From NCBI RefSeq assembly GCF_030814995.1, contig NZ_JAUSVX010000007.1, positions 1 through 64,000 on the forward strand: a stretch of 64,000 bases of DNA, read 5' to 3'. This document shows, piece by piece, positions 52,336-61,529 of this stretch. The notes under the pieces were generated by a model. That model searched no databases and was not told where the DNA came from. It saw only the letters and a program-made list of their open reading frames with translations. Position 1 is the stretch's first letter. Each line of letters begins with the position of its first letter. This DNA comes from Labrys wisconsinensis (GTDB taxonomy: Bacteria > Pseudomonadota > Alphaproteobacteria > Rhizobiales > Labraceae). The translations under genes were made by a program, and so were the position numbers.

Positions 52336-53634
52336 TCAGAACACGCGGCGAATACGAACGCCACCGTTCCAAGAGCTCGTATCACCATCAACGGAGCCAC
52401 CGAGGGCACCGTTGTTGAAGTTCGTCGGGAAAGTCCCGCTACCGAAGTTCTTATAGTCTTTCTTCTGGTACCACACTTCACCGCTGACCGTCAGACCCTT
52501 AACGATGGTGTAAGTCGCGTTGATACCCGCGACATATGCCGTAAAGTCATCCACACCGGGAGTGAGGTCCGCGAAGATGGTATTCTTGAGTGGGTCGCCA
52601 GCATTATAGTCAACATAGCTGCCGAACACAGTAATGTTGAGCGCCGGCGAGACGTCGACACCGATTTCACCGGTGATCGACCACCCCTTGCCCTTTTCTT
52701 TCCCGAACCCGGCGAAATAAGCCGCTTCCGGATCACTAAGCCCGAGATAATTGGCCGCTCCATCGGCATACACGCCTTCCAAGGCAACATGCGCACCGGC
52801 GAGGAACGGCAACTTTACACCGACGCCCGCACCAGCCGCCCAGCCCCAATCACTCGCGCCGGCAACACCGGCCGGGTAATTGATCTGATGACCAGCAGCG
52901 AAGACGGCAGCTTCACCCCATCCTTGGTCAATGCGGAGTTGGCCAACGATGTCCGGGACGCGAGACCCGCCGTAGGTGCCAGCTCCACCGAACGCAACAC
53001 CAGTCGTGATACCATCGTCATCCTTGATTGCCGTGAACGTCGAATTCCACAGCGAGGAGCGATGCTCGATATTGTCTTCGAGCGACAGGGTGGCCGAGAA
53101 GCCGCCGCCAAAGGTGGCGGTGTAGGCCAGCAAGTTCACCGTGGACTGCGACGTGAAGTAACCAGCGTAAATCGTATCGCCGTAGTCGTTGTCATAGATG
53201 CCGAAGAAGGTATGGGCATAACCAGCGGTGAAGCCGCCGAGCTGGATGAAAGCCTTGTCGACGACAAAGTTGTTGCTGCCGTTGTTCGCTGTCGCGTCAA
53301 TCTGGAAGAACGACCGCAGCAGACCCCACTCGGTCTGGGTGCGCGCATCCCACATCACGCGGGCTTCGGTGCTGAAGTCCGTCGCATTGGCGTCGCGCTT
53401 CGAGCCCGCTGCCGTGTCCTTCGGCTGATAGAAGCGGTACTTGGCGCGGATTTCGCCCTGCAGGCGGAGGCAGGTGTCGGTGCCGGGGATATAGAAATAG
53501 CCCTCGCCGAACTCCGAACAGACCTTAACGTATTCAACCGGTTCCGCCTTCGTCATGGGCAGATCGGCGGCCTGGGCGACGCCAACGGTCGTCAGACCCG
53601 CTGCGGCGCCAAGGAGAAGAGACTTCATCGTCAT
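52336..53634 (-). CDS. Omp2-type porin (alphaproteobacterial porin family)
   Basis: The 432-residue outer-membrane protein has a signal peptide (MTMKSLLLGAAAGLTTVGVA, cut at AQA-AD, residue 22) and the family start AADLPMTKAEPVEYVKVCSE, FGEGYFYIPGTDTCLRLQGE. A 16-strand barrel follows and ends IRIRRVF with the C-terminal Phe needed for Bam recognition. The two N-terminal cysteines (VCSE, DTCLR) are conserved in the family. GGAGG lies 7 nt before the first ATG. Codon use includes more A/T-ending codons than the neighbours. A second copy lies inverted at 54818-56038. Confidence 0.94.
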   Translation of the reverse strand: MTMKSLLLGAAAGLTTVGVAQAADLPMTKAEPVEYVKVCSEFGEGYFYIPGTDTCLRLQGEIRAKYRFYQPKDTAAGSKRDANATDFSTEARVMWDARTQTEWGLLRSFFQIDATANNGSNNFVVDKAFIQLGGFTAGYAHTFFGIYDNDYGDTIYAGYFTSQSTVNLLAYTATFGGGFSATLSLEDNIEHRSSLWNSTFTAIKDDDGITTGVAFGGAGTYGGSRVPDIVGQLRIDQGWGEAAVFAAGHQINYPAGVAGASDWGWAAGAGVGVKLPFLAGAHVALEGVYADGAANYLGLSDPEAAYFAGFGKEKGKGWSITGEIGVDVSPALNITVFGSYVDYNAGDPLKNTIFADLTPGVDDFTAYVAGINATYTIVKGLTVSGEVWYQKKDYKNFGSGTFPTNFNNGALGGSVDGDTSSWNGGVRIRRVF

Positions 53635-53894
53635 AGGATGACCTCCAAGACTATTATCATTTGATCCGAAGCACCGCGTTGACGCTCAGCTTCCGACCGG
53701 TTCGCGAGACCCCGGTTTCCCCAACTTGACGGTCGGCGTTCCGGACACGACCCAACATTGTGAATCGATGCATGTAGGGTACTCATCGGCGCGGACGGGA
53801 CAACAGCCATTGCCCTTGTTTTGCCCGGTTGCAGTCGCTTTGGCGCCACCTGTCACCAAAAGGACACAACATCGAAGACCACCGATCGGCACTT

Positions 53895-53911
53895 CCTAAC
53901 GAAACGTTAGG
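53895..53911. promoter_or_regulatory. Palindrome CCTAACG-AAA-CGTTAGG upstream of the porin
   Basis: A perfect 7-bp inverted repeat with a 3-nt centre lies about 260 bp before the porin start. No T-run follows on either strand, so an operator is more likely than a terminator. No regulator can be named. Confidence 0.4.
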
Positions 53912-53989
53912 AAAAGGTGAACGGATCCTTAACCCGATCCGGTAGCAGGGGCGGATCTTTACGGTTTTTCAAGCACTTCGGTTGCGCCG

Positions 53990-54091
53990 GGTGCGGACTG
54001 GATCGAGATCGGCGCGGCCGACCGCCCAGGGCGCGCTTCACCGAGATCTCCTTGCGGTGCGGACTGGATCGAGATCGGCGCGGCCGACCGC
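53990..54091. repeat. Two identical 36-bp direct repeats, 66-bp period
   Basis: The 36 bases at 53990-54025 recur without change at 54056-54091 (core GACTGGATCGAGATCGGCGC). The 30-bp between them contains GCGCGCTTCACCGAGATCTC. The function is unknown; perfect identity suggests a recent or maintained duplication. Confidence 0.85.
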
Positions 54092-54817
54092 AGGCCATGC
54101 GGGCGGGTCGGAGACGGGCATGGGTGGCAGGTCGCCCTCTGGCAATTGTGGCGACGCCTCGATTGGCAGTGCCGGGAGGCCGGCCCGCCCGGCGGTCGAA
54201 GCCCGAGACGATCGAGTTCCCCTTCCCGGTCGACTCGTTCCGGTCGACTCGCGCCGCCGGATCAAAGGGGGCTGCCGGCGAGTCGGAGGGGACGTCGCGC
54301 CTGATCGTTCGCACAGCCGGGTGAGGGATCAATCGCGACAGGCGCGCAGGGCCCCGCCGGGCCATTGGGAAAAGGGCGGACGGCCGCGCGCCCCACGGCA
54401 CGAGTCCCTGCACCCCAACGGCCGCTGGAGGAGCGAGCGGGGCGGGCTACGCTCCGCGGAGCGCGATGGAAATCCACAGGAACAATGCTCAACATATTGA
54501 TTAGTCGATGGTATTCTGGCTGGAGCGGCGGTCTCACCACAGTCTGCGGAATCAGCTTTCGCGCCGGTCGAGCGTCGAAGTAGTGTATCAATATGTAACT
54601 GATAAGTCATCAGTCGGAAACATATTGGAAGCATAGCAGTAAACACATACGACATCCGATCTCCGATTTGTATCGTCACTCACCCACTCCGCGGATACAC
54701 AGTCGCGGCGCGGAAGACGGTGTTGGGTTGTTTGTTGGGAGAAGATTCAAGAGAAAATATTATTGATGAATAATATCAATAGCTTACATAAACAATACGG
54801 CGGAACCGGTTGAATAT

Positions 54818-56038
54818 GTGAAAGTCTGCTCGGAGTTTGGCGAGGGCTATTTCTACATCCCCGGCACCGACACCTGCCTCCGTCTGCAGGGAGAAATCCG
54901 CGCCAAGTACCTGTTCTTCCAGCCGAAGGATAGCGCGTCGGGCACGAAGCGGGATGCCAACGCGACGGACTTCCAGACCGAAGCCCGCGTGATGTGGGAT
55001 GCGCGTACCCAGACCGAATGGGGTCTGCTGCGCTCCTTCCTGCAGCTCGACATCTATGCCAACAACACCGCAGCCAATGGCGGGCGTGACAGCTTCGTCG
55101 TCGACAAGGCGTTCATCCAGCTCGGCGGCTTCACTGCCGGTTATGCCCATACCTTCTTCGGCATCTACGACAACGACTATGGCGACACGATCTTCGCGCC
55201 GTACTTCACGTCGCAGTCCACGGTGAACCTGCTGGCCTACACCGCGACCTTCGGCGGCGGCTTCTCGGCGACCCTGTCGGTCGAAGACAATATCGAGCAT
55301 CGCTCGTCGCTGTGGGATTCGACGATCTCGGTCGGTGGTGGCGCAGCCACGATCGGAGCGACGGGAACTTATGGCGGCTCCCGTGCTCCGGACATCGTTG
55401 GTCAGCTGCGTATCGACCAGGGTTGGGGCGAAGCTGCGGTGTTCGCTGCGGCCCACCAGATCAACTATCCCACCGGCGTCAGCAGCAGCAATGATTGGGG
55501 TTGGGCGGCCGGCGCCGGTGTGGGCGTGAAGCTGCCGTTCCTGGCCGGTGCACATATCGCCTTGGAAGGCGTCTACGCCGAAGGTGCCAACAACTATCTT
55601 GGCCTGAGCGATCCGGAAGCTGACTACACGACTAGCAACGCGGTTATGACCGGGTTCGGCATCCCGGTCGGTACTGAGAAGGGTAAGGGCTGGTCGATCA
55701 CCGGTGAAATCGGCGTCGATGTAACGCCTGCGTTCAACGTCACGGCCTTCGGTAGCTACGTCGACTACAATGCCGGTGACGTGGACAGCTCGTTCTTCGG
55801 CGGTCCTATCACGCCGCTTGAGGATGACTTCACTGCCTATATCGCCGGTATCAACGCCACCTATACCATCGTCAAGGGCCTGACGGTCAGCGGCGAAATC
55901 TGGTATCAGAAGAAGGACTACAAGCACTTTGGCGACGGCGTCTATCCGGTTTCTGTCGACAGCAGCGGCGCCTTCACTGATGTCAACGGCGACACCGACT
56001 CCTGGAACGGCGGCATTCGTATCCGTCGCGTGTTCTGA
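54818..56038 (+). CDS. Omp2-type porin copy, 5'-truncated (no signal peptide)
   Basis: The frame encodes 406 residues colinear with the porin at 52336-53634, from (AEPVEY)VKVCSEFGEGYFY to the terminal IRIRRVF; long blocks are identical and the differences fall mainly in loop-like segments. Similarity starts abruptly at GGCGGAACC (54799). Upstream the frame has no ATG, GTG or TTG before a TGA at 54767-54769, so the only start is GTG 54818, inside the mature protein. Without a signal peptide it cannot reach the outer membrane. The barrel sequence is otherwise intact and a good terminator follows. It looks like a silent copy or a gene-conversion donor. Confidence 0.85.
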   Translation: MKVCSEFGEGYFYIPGTDTCLRLQGEIRAKYLFFQPKDSASGTKRDANATDFQTEARVMWDARTQTEWGLLRSFLQLDIYANNTAANGGRDSFVVDKAFIQLGGFTAGYAHTFFGIYDNDYGDTIFAPYFTSQSTVNLLAYTATFGGGFSATLSVEDNIEHRSSLWDSTISVGGGAATIGATGTYGGSRAPDIVGQLRIDQGWGEAAVFAAAHQINYPTGVSSSNDWGWAAGAGVGVKLPFLAGAHIALEGVYAEGANNYLGLSDPEADYTTSNAVMTGFGIPVGTEKGKGWSITGEIGVDVTPAFNVTAFGSYVDYNAGDVDSSFFGGPITPLEDDFTAYIAGINATYTIVKGLTVSGEIWYQKKDYKHFGDGVYPVSVDSSGAFTDVNGDTDSWNGGIRIRRVF

Positions 56039-56060
56039 TCCTCGCGATCTCCGCTCAAGG

Positions 56061-56091
56061 AAAAGCCCGGCGAAAGCCGGGCTTTTTCGTT
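56061..56091 (+). terminator. Rho-independent terminator after the second porin copy
   Basis: AAAGCCCGGC-GAAA-GCCGGGCTTT (10-bp stem, tetraloop) is followed by TTCGTTT, 24 bp after the stop. It has the same architecture as the terminator of the first porin but a different stem sequence. Confidence 0.9.
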
Positions 56092-56125
56092 TGACGCATC
56101 GGCGACACGGATGCGGCGGGCCGCC

Positions 56126-57364
56126 TCACGCCAGGCGGGTGTGCGCTTCGACAGCGCCCCCCGACGGGCGGACCGTGACACCGGCGGCGCCTTCCCTCCC
56201 CTCACAATATGCCGCCCAGGCGTCCATCAGCCGGCGCCGCTTCTCCAGCGCGTCGCCGCGGCGATAGGCGCGCTCGGTCTGGTCGCCGACGATGTGGGCC
56301 AGCGCAGCCTCGGCCACTTCGCGCGGGAAGTTCGTCGCCTCGCCGCACCAGTCGCGGAAGGTCGAGCGGAAGCCGTGCACGGTGGCATCGACCTCCAGGC
56401 GCTTGGGCAATGTGCTCAGCGTGGTGTCGGACAGTGGCCGGCCGCCGCGGGCACTGGCGAAGACCAGCTCGGCGGGGGCGCCGGTCCGACGCAGGCCGGC
56501 CATATCGCGCAGGATTGCCTGCGCTCGATCGCAGAGGGGGATGCGATGCTCGCGCCCGGCTTTCATGCGCTGAGCCGGCACGATCCAGAGCCCGGCCTCG
56601 AGGTCGATCTCGCTCCAGGTGGCGCCGCGCACCTCGCCGGAGCGGGCCGCTGTCAGGATGGTGAACTCCAGCGCCAGGGCCGGCACGGAGCGGAGTTCCT
56701 GCAACAGGTTGATGAAGCTCGGCAATTCCGGATAGGGCAGCGCCTGGTGGTGGCCGCGCGTCAGCTTCTGCGGCGCCGGCAGCAGGTTGCGCAGATGGCC
56801 CTTCCACAGGGCGGGGTTCTCCCCGGTGCGATAGCCGAGCGCCTTGGCCGCATCCAGCACCTGCTCGATTCGGCCGCGCAGCCGCGCGGCAGTCGCCGGC
56901 TTCGCGGTCCAGATCGGCTTCAGCACGGCAAGGACGTGCTGGGTGGTGATGCGGTTGACCGGCACGGGGCGCAGCGCCGCCGCCTCCTCGGTCAGGGTCG
57001 TCGTCCACTGGCCGACATGCTTGCGGCTGCGCCAGCTCGTCGACATCGAGGCGATGAACTCGTCCGCGACCTCGCCGAAGCTCGGCACGCTGCGCTGGCT
57101 GCGCCGGGCCTCGATCGGGTTGAGGCCGTCGACCAGCACCTCGCGCGCGCCCCGGGCGAGCTCGCGGGCCCGGGCGAGCGAGACGGACCTCAGCCCGCCG
57201 AGCCCCATTTCGTTGAGCTTGCCGCCATGGCGGAACAAGAACACCCAGCGCTTGGAGCCGGCCTTGTCGATGACCAAGTAAAGATTGCCGCCATCCGCGT
57301 GCCGACCAGGTTTCGTAAGGGCCGCGACGCCGCGAGCACTCAATCTATTCGTCTGTATCGTCAT
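56126..57364 (-). CDS. P4-type tyrosine recombinase (integrase)
   Basis: The 412-residue integrase has the DUF4102-type N-terminal domain (LTKPGRHADGGNLYLVIDKA, VFLFRHGGKLNEMGLGGLRS), a core-binding domain and the catalytic domain. Active-site residues are Arg241 (TAARSGEVRG), His330-Arg333 (VHGFRSTFRDW), His357 (ALAHIVGD) and Tyr367 (RAYRRGD), so it appears active. Such enzymes integrate genomic islands, usually into tRNA genes. No tRNA, attachment-site repeat or excisionase is seen nearby, and conserved genes follow after 465 bp, so this may be the relic of a lost or distant island. The 3' end faces the porin terminator. Confidence 0.92.
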   Translation of the reverse strand: MTIQTNRLSARGVAALTKPGRHADGGNLYLVIDKAGSKRWVFLFRHGGKLNEMGLGGLRSVSLARARELARGAREVLVDGLNPIEARRSQRSVPSFGEVADEFIASMSTSWRSRKHVGQWTTTLTEEAAALRPVPVNRITTQHVLAVLKPIWTAKPATAARLRGRIEQVLDAAKALGYRTGENPALWKGHLRNLLPAPQKLTRGHHQALPYPELPSFINLLQELRSVPALALEFTILTAARSGEVRGATWSEIDLEAGLWIVPAQRMKAGREHRIPLCDRAQAILRDMAGLRRTGAPAELVFASARGGRPLSDTTLSTLPKRLEVDATVHGFRSTFRDWCGEATNFPREVAEAALAHIVGDQTERAYRRGDALEKRRRLMDAWAAYCEGREGAAGVTVRPSGGAVEAHTRLA

Positions 57365-57829
57365 GTCTCACCCTAACGATCACCCTAACAGTTCTCTAAA
57401 CTCGTGCAACTACATTATAAATTCGACATCAAATTACCTTCTTTTATTTAAAAACGCGACGTCACGTATCGAATTTCAATTTCAATACAAATCGTAACGT
57501 ATTGAGTCTCTGATGCGAATCACAGCCTTCGCAAACGACCGGAATCGGCGCGCTCCCTCATTCCCCTCGTCGATTTCAGCGGACGTCTAGGACACGGTTC
57601 CTTTCAGCGCCCGCCCCACCCCGGCGCCCGGGTGCCCCTTCTCCGTCGGCTCGTCCCGTCGAGCGCGAAACCTGGCGCGGAGCGGGGCGGCGTTGGACCA
57701 CGTCGCCTGCGGGCCACGCCCCGCGTCAGACCACCGGAAGTTGTCGAAATCCGGCCAGCGGCGGATTCCTGGTCGGCGACTTGGCGCGAAACTATGGCAG
57801 ATTGGTATCCAACATTACTGTTCTGTTTC
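57365..57829. other. Spacer between integrase and phosphotransferase genes
   Basis: The 465 bp contain no gene. Positions about 57380-57510 are strikingly AT-rich and probably hold the integrase promoter. The rest is ordinary high-GC sequence. I looked for a tRNA 3' end or direct repeats that might be an attachment site and saw none. Confidence 0.45.
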
Positions 57830-58810
57830 TCAATTGTTTCCGCCCAAGGGATCACGAATGCTTGAGGCCGTCGTGATCGGGGATACGCCGCCACCTTCCC
57901 CGAGGGCCTGCACGGCGGCACGGACCCGCTGCTCGTTGACCGCGATATAGGCCTCGCTCGCCTCAAAGCCGCCGCCGAAGGCATCCTGGGCATAGCCCCA
58001 GAGCAGGTCGCGCAGGGCGGTGGCGAGGCGCGCCGCGGCGAAGGCCGGATACAACTCCACATTGAACCCCCGCCCGGCAGCGAGCGCGAGCAAGGCCGTA
58101 TCGGCCGTCGCGTCGAAACCGCCATTGACCGCCAGGCTGGCGAGGTCGCCGATCGGCAGGCCGAAGCCGGCATATTCCCAGTCGACCAGCCAGAGCCGCT
58201 CGCCATCGTCCAGGATATTGCCGGCATGGATGTCGTTGTGCACGAAGCCGCGCGTCTGGCCGGCCAGCCGGGCCCCTGCGTCCCGGATGTCCGCTGCGAG
58301 GCGCCGGGCCGCGGCCCGCCAGCGGTTCGGCCGCGCCCCGAGCAGGCCGGCATAGTGGCTGAGGATCGCCGGCAGGGATCGGTCGAGCGCCGGTCCGCGA
58401 TAGAGAGCCGGCATGCGCGCCCGGCAGGTGGCCAGCAGGTCGGCGACCCGGCGCAGCATGCCGGAATCGGCGAGGTCTCCAGCCGCGAGCGTGCGTCCGT
58501 CGACATGGCGCAGCACCAGCGCGCCGGCCCCGGCATGGACGAGCTCGGGACACAGGCCCGCCTCCGCCGCGGCGCGGGTGGCCGCGATCTCAGCCGCCCG
58601 GTCGATGGGATGGGGCGTGACGGCAGGACCGATCCGGGCGACGAAGCGCTCGCCGGCGCACCGCACGCGAAAGTTGAGATTGCTCAAGCCGCCGGACAGC
58701 GGCTCGACCTCGACCGGCCCGCGCCAGCAGGGCAGCGCGGCGATCCGCTCGATGGCGCCATCGGCCGAGGCGCCGGGATTCGTGGAGCGAGGATGGGGTC
58801 GCCTGGCCAT
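57830..58810 (-). CDS. Aminoglycoside-phosphotransferase/choline-kinase-like kinase
   Basis: The 326-residue protein has the kinase fold of the APH/choline kinase family: VEPLSGGLSNLNFRVRCAGE (ATP loop), RFVARIGP (Lys/Arg site), the catalytic loop GFVHNDIHAGNILDD with Asp, and the metal site LWLVDWEYAGFGLPIGDLAS. The sequence VDWEYAG is typical of choline/ethanolamine kinases rather than resistance enzymes. It ends the minus-strand operon with the alcohol and aldehyde dehydrogenases (82 bp after the former), consistent with an amino-alcohol substrate, though this is inference. Confidence 0.8.
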   Translation of the reverse strand: MARRPHPRSTNPGASADGAIERIAALPCWRGPVEVEPLSGGLSNLNFRVRCAGERFVARIGPAVTPHPIDRAAEIAATRAAAEAGLCPELVHAGAGALVLRHVDGRTLAAGDLADSGMLRRVADLLATCRARMPALYRGPALDRSLPAILSHYAGLLGARPNRWRAAARRLAADIRDAGARLAGQTRGFVHNDIHAGNILDDGERLWLVDWEYAGFGLPIGDLASLAVNGGFDATADTALLALAAGRGFNVELYPAFAAARLATALRDLLWGYAQDAFGGGFEASEAYIAVNEQRVRAAVQALGEGGGVSPITTASSIRDPLGGNN

Positions 58811-58892
58811 GGCCTGTCTTGCCGATTCGGACGCAGGCGGGAGCCGGGGCCGCGCGCAGACGCGGCCCGGCCCTCGCCGCACCTCGCGGCGG

Positions 58893-60062
58893 CTAGACCT
58901 TGCCTTCGAGCGTGCGGCGATAGAGCTTCAGCGCGCCGGCCTTGGTCAGCTTGACCGGATTGCCGCCGGCGGTCGGATCCTTAGGCGCCATCTTCGACAT
59001 CAGCTCGAACTTGCCGTCGTCGACCTTGAGGCCGGCGAGCGTCCGCGGCACGCCGAGCTCCTCGCGCAGGGCCAGCGTCCAGTCGAGGAAGGCGGAGAAG
59101 CGCGGCTTCAGGCCGATGAAGGCGGCGAGCCGCTCGATCTTCTCCTTCACCGCCTTCTTGTTGAAGGCGAGGACATAGGGCATGAACACCGCATTGGTCA
59201 GGCCGTGATGGGTGTCGTACAGCGCGCCGACAGGGTGCGAGAGGGCGTGGATGGCGCCCAGGCCCTTCTGGAAGGCGGTGGCGCCGATCACGGCGGCCGA
59301 CATCATGTGGGCGCGAGCTTCGAGGTCGGTGCCATCCTTGTAGGCGCGCGGCAGGAATTCCTTGACCAGGCGCACGCCCTCCACCGCCATGCCCTCGGCC
59401 ATGGGGTGGTAGGATGGCGCGCAATAGGCCTCCAGGCAATGGGCGAGCGCATCCAGGCCGGTGCCGGCGGTGATGTGCCTGGGCATGCCGACGGTGAGCT
59501 CCGGGTCGCAGATCGTCACCTTCGGCATCATCAGAGGGTGGAAGATCACCTTCTTGGTGTGGGTCTTCTCCTGGGTGATCACCGAGGCCCGGCCGACCTC
59601 GGAACCGGTGCCGGCCGTGGTCGGCACCGCGACGATCGGGGCGATGCCCTTGGGGTCGGCCCGGGTCCACCAGTCGCCGATGTCCTCGAAGTCCCACATC
59701 GGCCGCTTCTGGCCGGCCATGAAGGCGATGGTCTTGCCGGCGTCGAGGCCCGAGCCGCCGCCGAAGGCGACGACGCCGTCATGGCCGCCCTCGCGCAGCA
59801 CGGCGATGCCGGCATAGACGTTGGATTCCACCGGGTTCGGCTTGACCTCGGAGAAGATGTCGGCCTTGAGCCCGGCCGCCTTCAGGCTCTCCAGCGCCGC
59901 CCGGGTCATGGGCTGGGTGGCCAGGAAGGGGTCGGTGACCAGCAGCGGCGCCTTCATGCCGGCGCTCTCGCAGGCGGCGGCGAGCTCGGCGATGCGGCCG
60001 GCGCCGAAGCGGATGGCGGTGGGGTAGCTCCAGTTGGCCCTGGGGGCGTTCGTCGCAGACAT
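58893..60062 (-). CDS. Iron-containing alcohol dehydrogenase
   Basis: The 389-residue enzyme has the Rossmann part with GGGSGLDAGKTIAFMA and PTTAGTGSEVGRASVITQ, and the helical metal domain with DALAHCLEAYCAPSYHPMAE and HALSHPVGALYDTHHGLTNA, providing the Asp and three His ligands. Members oxidise primary alcohols, or reduce the aldehyde, with NAD(P). It lies 81 bp after the aldehyde dehydrogenase gene. With the ligase and aldehyde dehydrogenase it fits two-step oxidation of a hydroxyl group on a gamma-glutamylated amine. Confidence 0.9.
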   Translation of the reverse strand: MSATNAPRANWSYPTAIRFGAGRIAELAAACESAGMKAPLLVTDPFLATQPMTRAALESLKAAGLKADIFSEVKPNPVESNVYAGIAVLREGGHDGVVAFGGGSGLDAGKTIAFMAGQKRPMWDFEDIGDWWTRADPKGIAPIVAVPTTAGTGSEVGRASVITQEKTHTKKVIFHPLMMPKVTICDPELTVGMPRHITAGTGLDALAHCLEAYCAPSYHPMAEGMAVEGVRLVKEFLPRAYKDGTDLEARAHMMSAAVIGATAFQKGLGAIHALSHPVGALYDTHHGLTNAVFMPYVLAFNKKAVKEKIERLAAFIGLKPRFSAFLDWTLALREELGVPRTLAGLKVDDGKFELMSKMAPKDPTAGGNPVKLTKAGALKLYRRTLEGKV

Positions 60063-60143
60063 GGCGGGTTCCGATGGCCGGCACGGGCCGGGGGACGAGG
60101 GAGTGCCGGCACGCTGCCGGCACGGGGAGAGGCAGCCGGTGCG

Positions 60144-61529
60144 TCAGAGCGAGCGCAGATGATAGCTCTTGGGCTGGGTCAGCGCCTCGAAGCCGAGCTT
60201 CGACAGGCCGACGCCGCGGCCGGTATCCTTGACGCCGGTCCAGGCCAGGCCGGGATCGAGATAGTCGCAGCGGTTGGTGAACACCGTGCCGGTCTCGATC
60301 TCGGCGCCGATGCGCTCGGCGGCATCGAGGTCCTCGGTCCAGATCGCGGCGGTGAGGCCGTAGGGCGAATCATTCATCAGCGCGATCGCCTCCTCGTCCG
60401 ACTTGACCTTGATGATGCCGACCACCGGGCCGAAGCTCTCCTCGCGCATCACCGACATGGAATGATCGACATGGGTCAGGACCTGGGGCGCGAGATAGGC
60501 GGTGCTGCCGGTATCGGCGGCATAGGCCGCGGTGTCGACATGGGCCTTGGCGCCTTTGGCCAGCGCCTCCGCGGTCTGCTTGCGCACCCAGTCGGCGAAG
60601 CGGACATTCGCCATCGGGCCGAGCGTGGTGGCCTCGTCGAGCGGGTTGCCCAGCACATAGTGGCGCGTCAGGCCGACGAAGCCGTCGACGAAGCGGTCGT
60701 AGAGGCTGTCATGCACATAGATGCGCTCGATGCCGCAGCAGCACTGGCCGGAATTGTAGAAGGCGCCGTCGACCAGATTCTCGACGGCATGGTCGAGCCT
60801 CGCATCGGCGCGGACATAGGCCGGGTCCTTGCCGCCGAGCTCGAGCCCGAGCGTGGTGAAGGTGCCGGCGGCGGCGCGCTCGACGGCGCGTCCGCCCTCC
60901 ACCGAGCCGGTGAAGTTGCAATGGTCGACCCGGCCGCCGGCGAGCAGCTTCGAGGTCTGCTCGTGGGTCAGCACCAGGTTCTGGAACACGCCCTTGGGCA
61001 GGCCGGCCGCGTCCATCGCCTTCTGGAAGCGCTCGCCGACCAGGATGGTCTGGGACGCGTGCTTGAGGATCACGGCATTGCCGGCGATCAGGGCCGGCGC
61101 CACCGTGTTCACCGCGGTCATGAAGGGATAGTTCCAGGGTGCGACCACCAGCACGACGCCGAGCGGCTCGCGCCGGACGGCGCGGCGGAAGCCGGGCCGG
61201 TCGTCGTCGGGCACCAGTGGGGCGAGGCTCGACTCGGCGATGCGCACCATGTAGCGCACGCGCTCCTCGAAGCCGCGGAACTCGCCGCCATAGCGCACCG
61301 GGCGGCCCATCTGCTGGGCGAGCTCGGGCACCACCTCCTGGTTCATCGCCAGCATGGCGTCGAGGAACTTCAGCACATAGGCCGAGCGCTCCTGGATGGA
61401 GAGCCGGCGCCAGGCCTTCTCGGCAGCGCGCGCCGCGGCGAGCGCGGCTTCTATTCCGGCGTCGCTCGCGGCCGGGCGGCGCACGAGCTCCTTGCCGTCG
61501 ATGGGGGAGATGCAGACGATGTCGCTCAT
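60144..61529 (-). CDS. NAD(P)-dependent aldehyde dehydrogenase
   Basis: The 461-residue enzyme has all ALDH motifs: VVAPWNYPFMTAVNTVAPAL, NFTGSVEGG (cofactor loop), LELGGKDPAYV with the general-base Glu, and the nucleophile in YNSGQCCCGIERIYVH, with three cysteines in a row at the active site. ESFGPVVGII closes the substrate site. It oxidises an aldehyde to an acid in the cytoplasm. It lies 71 bp after the glutamine-synthetase-like gene. Confidence 0.92.
   Translation of the reverse strand: MSDIVCISPIDGKELVRRPAASDAGIEAALAAARAAEKAWRRLSIQERSAYVLKFLDAMLAMNQEVVPELAQQMGRPVRYGGEFRGFEERVRYMVRIAESSLAPLVPDDDRPGFRRAVRREPLGVVLVVAPWNYPFMTAVNTVAPALIAGNAVILKHASQTILVGERFQKAMDAAGLPKGVFQNLVLTHEQTSKLLAGGRVDHCNFTGSVEGGRAVERAAAGTFTTLGLELGGKDPAYVRADARLDHAVENLVDGAFYNSGQCCCGIERIYVHDSLYDRFVDGFVGLTRHYVLGNPLDEATTLGPMANVRFADWVRKQTAEALAKGAKAHVDTAAYAADTGSTAYLAPQVLTHVDHSMSVMREESFGPVVGIIKVKSDEEAIALMNDSPYGLTAAIWTEDLDAAERIGAEIETGTVFTNRCDYLDPGLAWTGVKDTGRGVGLSKLGFEALTQPKSYHLRSL

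Larger units (their letters stand above)
53635..54799. other. 1.2-kb spacer between the two inverted porin copies
   Basis: No convincing gene is present. It contains the probable promoter of the porin at 52336-53634 (with TGATAAT about 20 bp before its ribosome site), a 7-bp-arm palindrome at 53895-53911, two 36-bp direct repeats at 53990-54091, and from about 54560 an AT-rich stretch unlike the rest of the window. A minus-strand frame across the repeats would encode Arg/Ser-rich repeated peptide, but it has no ribosome site or family similarity. Confidence 0.5.

Noticed and set aside
53907-54413. Minus-strand frame with repeated GRPRRSRSSPH peptides
   Set aside because: The repeat comes from the 36-bp DNA repeats; there is no ribosome site, signal or similarity. 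Kept only as a note to the repeat.
54818-56038. Normal, expressed second porin
   Set aside because: No start codon or signal peptide precedes the mature sequence; an in-frame TGA lies at 54767.
57830-58810. Aminoglycoside resistance gene
   Set aside because: The active-site pattern and operon context fit a choline/ethanolamine-type kinase; nothing indicates antibiotic resistance.
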